From: Bacillota bacterium
GTDB lineage: Bacteria; Bacillota; Clostridia; Christensenellales; Aristaeellaceae
Direction of reading: 5' to 3'
Assembly: GCA_023404715.1 (NCBI GenBank)
Contig: JAEYAR010000205.1
Coordinates: 1 to 64,000 of the forward strand
Length of the DNA: 64,000 nt
The notes beneath the pieces are model-generated. The model had not been told where the DNA came from. It ran no database searches and was given only the letters and a program-made list of their open reading frames with translations. The translations under genes and the position numbers were made by a program. How positions within the stretch are numbered: the stretch's first letter is position 1; each line of letters opens with the position of its first letter. Shown here piece by piece: positions 59,302-64,000 of the stretch.

Positions 59302-59610
59302 ATGATCGTGCACCTGGGGCAGGAGGCCGCCGCGCTGGACGAGGAGATCGTGATGATCCTCGACCTTACGCGCGAGCTAACCTGCGATACGCGCGCGTAT
59401 TTAAGCCGGCAGCGCGCACAAGGGCGGGTCGAAGACGGATCCGAAGGCGCGGCGAAGTCCGCCGTCGTCCTGAGCGGACGCCGAAGAGGCATCCGCGTCT
59501 TTCTTTCCCCGGTATCGTCCGCGACGCTTTGGCAGCGCCAAAGCGCTGGCGCGGCGGCGAAGGGGCAGCAGATGCGCAAACGGGGGAAAAACGCCGGGCG
59601 CGCAGATTGA
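59302..59610 (+). CDS. remB: Extracellular matrix regulator RemB-like (YaaB, DUF370)
   Basis: 102 residues. MIVHLGQEAAALDEEIVMIL matches the DUF370 start (YaaB begins with a very similar HLG segment), and KSAVVLSGRRRGIRVFLSPV followed by SSATL matches the YaaB C-terminal block. RemA/RemB proteins are DNA-binding regulators of matrix genes in Bacillus; RemB (YaaB) lies just before gyrB there too, as here (9 nt upstream). The C-terminal 20 residues are Arg/Lys-rich and extend past YaaB's end. Start at 59302 chosen by homology; an ATG at 59290 is possible. Shares the gyrB promoter. Confidence 0.82.
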   Translation: MIVHLGQEAAALDEEIVMILDLTRELTCDTRAYLSRQRAQGRVEDGSEGAAKSAVVLSGRRRGIRVFLSPVSSATLWQRQSAGAAAKGQQMRKRGKNAGRAD

Positions 59611-59619
59611 GGTGGAACA

Positions 59620-61563
59620 ATGGAAAACGAAAACATGAATCAACAGCAGTATGACGAAACGCAAATCCAGGTGCTCGAGGGCCTGGAGGCGGTGCGCAAG
59701 CGCCCGGGCATGTACATCGGCTCGACCGACGTGCGCGGGCTGCACCACCTGGTCTACGAGATCGTGGACAATGCGGTCGACGAGGCGCTGGCGGGCTATT
59801 GCTCGGAAATCATCGTGACGCTCGAAAAGGACGGTTCCGTGACGGTCAAGGACAACGGCCGCGGCTTCCCGGTGGGCATCCATCCCAAGATGGGCCGCCC
59901 GGCGGTCGAGGTATGCCTGACGATCCTGCACGCGGGCGGCAAGTTCGGCGGCGGGGGATACAAGGTCTCCGGCGGCTTGCACGGCGTGGGCGCCTCCGTC
60001 GTCAACGCGCTCTCCGCGCATATGAAGGTCACCGTCCATCAGGACGGCAAGATTTACGAGCAGGAGTATGAGCGCGGCAAGATCCTCTACGACCTGCGCA
60101 TCGCGGGCGAAACCGAGCGCACGGGCACGACCGTCAACTTCCTGCCGGACGTGCACAGCGCGGAGAATCCCGAGGGCATCTTTGAGACGGGCGACTTTCA
60201 ATACGATACGCTCAAGGTGCGCCTGCGCGAGATGGCCTTCCTCAACAAGGGGATCAAGATCGTGCTGCGCGACGAGCGCGTCGACCCCGTGCACGCGCAT
60301 ACGTTCCACTACGAGGGCGGCATCCGCGAGTTCGTCAAGTACCTCAACAAGAACAAAGAGGTGCTCTTTCCCGAACCCATCTACGTAGAGGGCGTCCGGG
60401 GGACGACGACGGTCGAAGTCGCGATGCAGTACAACGATTCCTATAACGAAAACATCTTCTCCTTTGCCAACAACATCCATACGCCGGAGGGAGGCACGCA
60501 CCTGACGGGCTTCCGCACGGCCATTACGCGCGTGGTCAATGACTACGGCCGCCGCCATAAGGTGCTCAAGGACAGCGACGCGATGCTGCAGGGCGAGGAT
60601 ATCCGCGAGGGATTGGCCGCGATCATCTCCGTCAAGCTGGAGGATCCGCAGTTCGAGGGCCAGACGAAGACGAAGCTGGGCTCCAGCGAGGTGCGCGCGA
60701 TCGTCGACAACCTGGTGAGCACGCAGCTCTCCGACTTCATGGAGGAAAACCCGCAGGTCTCCAAGGCGATTCTCGACCGCTGCCTGAACGCGGCCCGCGC
60801 CCGCGAGGCCGCCCGAAAGGCGCGCGACCTTACGCGGCGCAAGACCGTGCTCGAATCGGCCAGCCTGCCGGGCAAGCTCGCCGACTGCTCCGAACGCGAT
60901 CCCTCCAAGTGCGAGATCTTCCTCGTCGAGGGCGACAGCGCCGGCGGCTCGGCCAAGACGGGCCGCGACCGCCACTTTCAGGCGATTCTGCCGCTGCGCG
61001 GCAAGATCCTCAACGTGGAAAAGACGCGGTTGGACCGCATCTTGGCCAACAACGAGATCAAAGCGATGATTACGGCGTTTGGCTGCGGCATCGGCGAGGA
61101 TTTTAATGCCGAAAAGCTGCGCTACCACCGCATCGTCTGCATGACGGACGCAGACGTCGACGGCAGCCATATCCGCATTCTGATGCTGACGTTCTTCTAC
61201 CGCTACATGCCCAAGCTGGTCGAGGACGGATACGTCTACATCGCCCAGCCGCCGCTGTACAAGGTGACCTATAAGGGGCAGGAGCGCTACGTATACTCCG
61301 ACGCGCAGCTGGAGGCCGTGATGCAGGAAATCGGCCGCGACAAGAAGCCCGAGGTGCAGCGCTACAAGGGCCTGGGCGAGATGAGCGCAGAGCAGCTGTG
61401 GAACACTACGATGGACCCGTCCACCCGCACGATGATGCAGGTTACCATCGAGGACGCCATCGCGGCGGATGAAATCATGACCCTTCTCATGGGCGAGAAG
61501 GTGGAACCGCGTCGCGAGTTCATCGAGGAGAACTGCAAGCTGGTGCTGGATCTGGACATCTGA
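59620..61563 (+). CDS. gyrB: DNA gyrase subunit B
   Basis: 647 residues, full length. GHKL ATPase: VRKRPGMYIGSTD, EIVDNAVDEA, VTVKDNGRGFPVGIHPKMGR, GGLHGVGASVVNAL. Transducer domain, then Toprim: VEGDSAGGSAKTGRDR, LPLRGKILNVEK, MTDADVDGSHIR. The C-terminus ends RREFIEENCKLVLDLDI, as in Firmicute GyrB. ATP-driven negative supercoiling with GyrA. GAGGTG ribosome site; gyrA starts 18 nt downstream. Confidence 0.98.
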   Translation: MENENMNQQQYDETQIQVLEGLEAVRKRPGMYIGSTDVRGLHHLVYEIVDNAVDEALAGYCSEIIVTLEKDGSVTVKDNGRGFPVGIHPKMGRPAVEVCLTILHAGGKFGGGGYKVSGGLHGVGASVVNALSAHMKVTVHQDGKIYEQEYERGKILYDLRIAGETERTGTTVNFLPDVHSAENPEGIFETGDFQYDTLKVRLREMAFLNKGIKIVLRDERVDPVHAHTFHYEGGIREFVKYLNKNKEVLFPEPIYVEGVRGTTTVEVAMQYNDSYNENIFSFANNIHTPEGGTHLTGFRTAITRVVNDYGRRHKVLKDSDAMLQGEDIREGLAAIISVKLEDPQFEGQTKTKLGSSEVRAIVDNLVSTQLSDFMEENPQVSKAILDRCLNAARAREAARKARDLTRRKTVLESASLPGKLADCSERDPSKCEIFLVEGDSAGGSAKTGRDRHFQAILPLRGKILNVEKTRLDRILANNEIKAMITAFGCGIGEDFNAEKLRYHRIVCMTDADVDGSHIRILMLTFFYRYMPKLVEDGYVYIAQPPLYKVTYKGQERYVYSDAQLEAVMQEIGRDKKPEVQRYKGLGEMSAEQLWNTTMDPSTRTMMQVTIEDAIAADEIMTLLMGEKVEPRREFIEENCKLVLDLDI

Positions 61564-61581
61564 TAAACGAGGTGATACCCT

Positions 61582-64000
<2,419 letters not shown>

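Overview
The window reads as chromosomal DNA from a GC-rich member of the Firmicutes, most plausibly a Clostridia gut-type organism (inference). The signs are AGGAGG-type ribosome sites, sigma-A promoters with 17-bp spacing, YesM/AraC-type two-component regulation, LplB/YtcP-like sugar ABC permeases, and a remB-gyrB-gyrA block as found beside Firmicute replication origins. Two patches (about 15.05-16.95 kb and 37.6-38.5 kb) are clearly AT-rich and look foreign.

Layout. 0-3.1 kb: 3'-truncated c-di-GMP signalling protein (minus strand, runs off the window start). 3.3-8.0 kb: DUF1848 protein, membrane-fused glycerophosphodiesterase (GDPD), two HAD phosphatases. 8.2-15.0 kb: GDPD, solute-binding protein, two ABC permeases, then a LacI regulator fused to a second, solute-binding-protein-like domain. 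15.05-16.95 kb: remnants of a RelE-type toxin, an IS630 and an IS66 transposase, and an AT-rich secreted protein. 17.0-23.6 kb (minus): eukaryote-type glycogen branching enzyme, two paralogous GT39-like membrane proteins, an esterase. 23.7-25.8 kb: hflK-hflC, followed by an array of seven hairpins. 26.1-28.5 kb (minus): ECF sigma factor, probable anti-sigma factor and secreted protein. 28.7-37.6 kb: a continuous GDPD - UgpA/UgpE/UgpB-like importer - GDPD - histidine kinase - AraC-type response regulator - hydrolase operon. 37.6-38.5 kb: AT-rich divergent SEDS-like membrane protein. 38.7-47.8 kb: glycan-use locus (alpha/alpha-barrel glycosidase, AraC regulator, two sialidase-fold proteins, third ABC importer). 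47.9-53.5 kb (minus): alpha-helical unknown, then iron alcohol dehydrogenase, DapA-family aldolase, PdxA2-like and DUF1537 kinase, a four-carbon acid-sugar pathway. 53.8-64 kb: radical SAM protein, mnmG, polytopic membrane protein, remB, gyrB, and gyrA running off the end.

How it fits together: three incomplete ABC importers (no ATPase gene in any) bring in phosphodiesters or oligosaccharides. Two of them are genetically tied to cytoplasmic glycerophosphodiesterases, and each is controlled by its own regulator: a LacI-SBP fusion, a YesM/YesN pair, or an AraC protein. Candidate operators for each regulator are visible at the matching promoters. Two genes at the window ends (the GGDEF/EAL protein and gyrA) were read directly from the sequence because they run off the edges.
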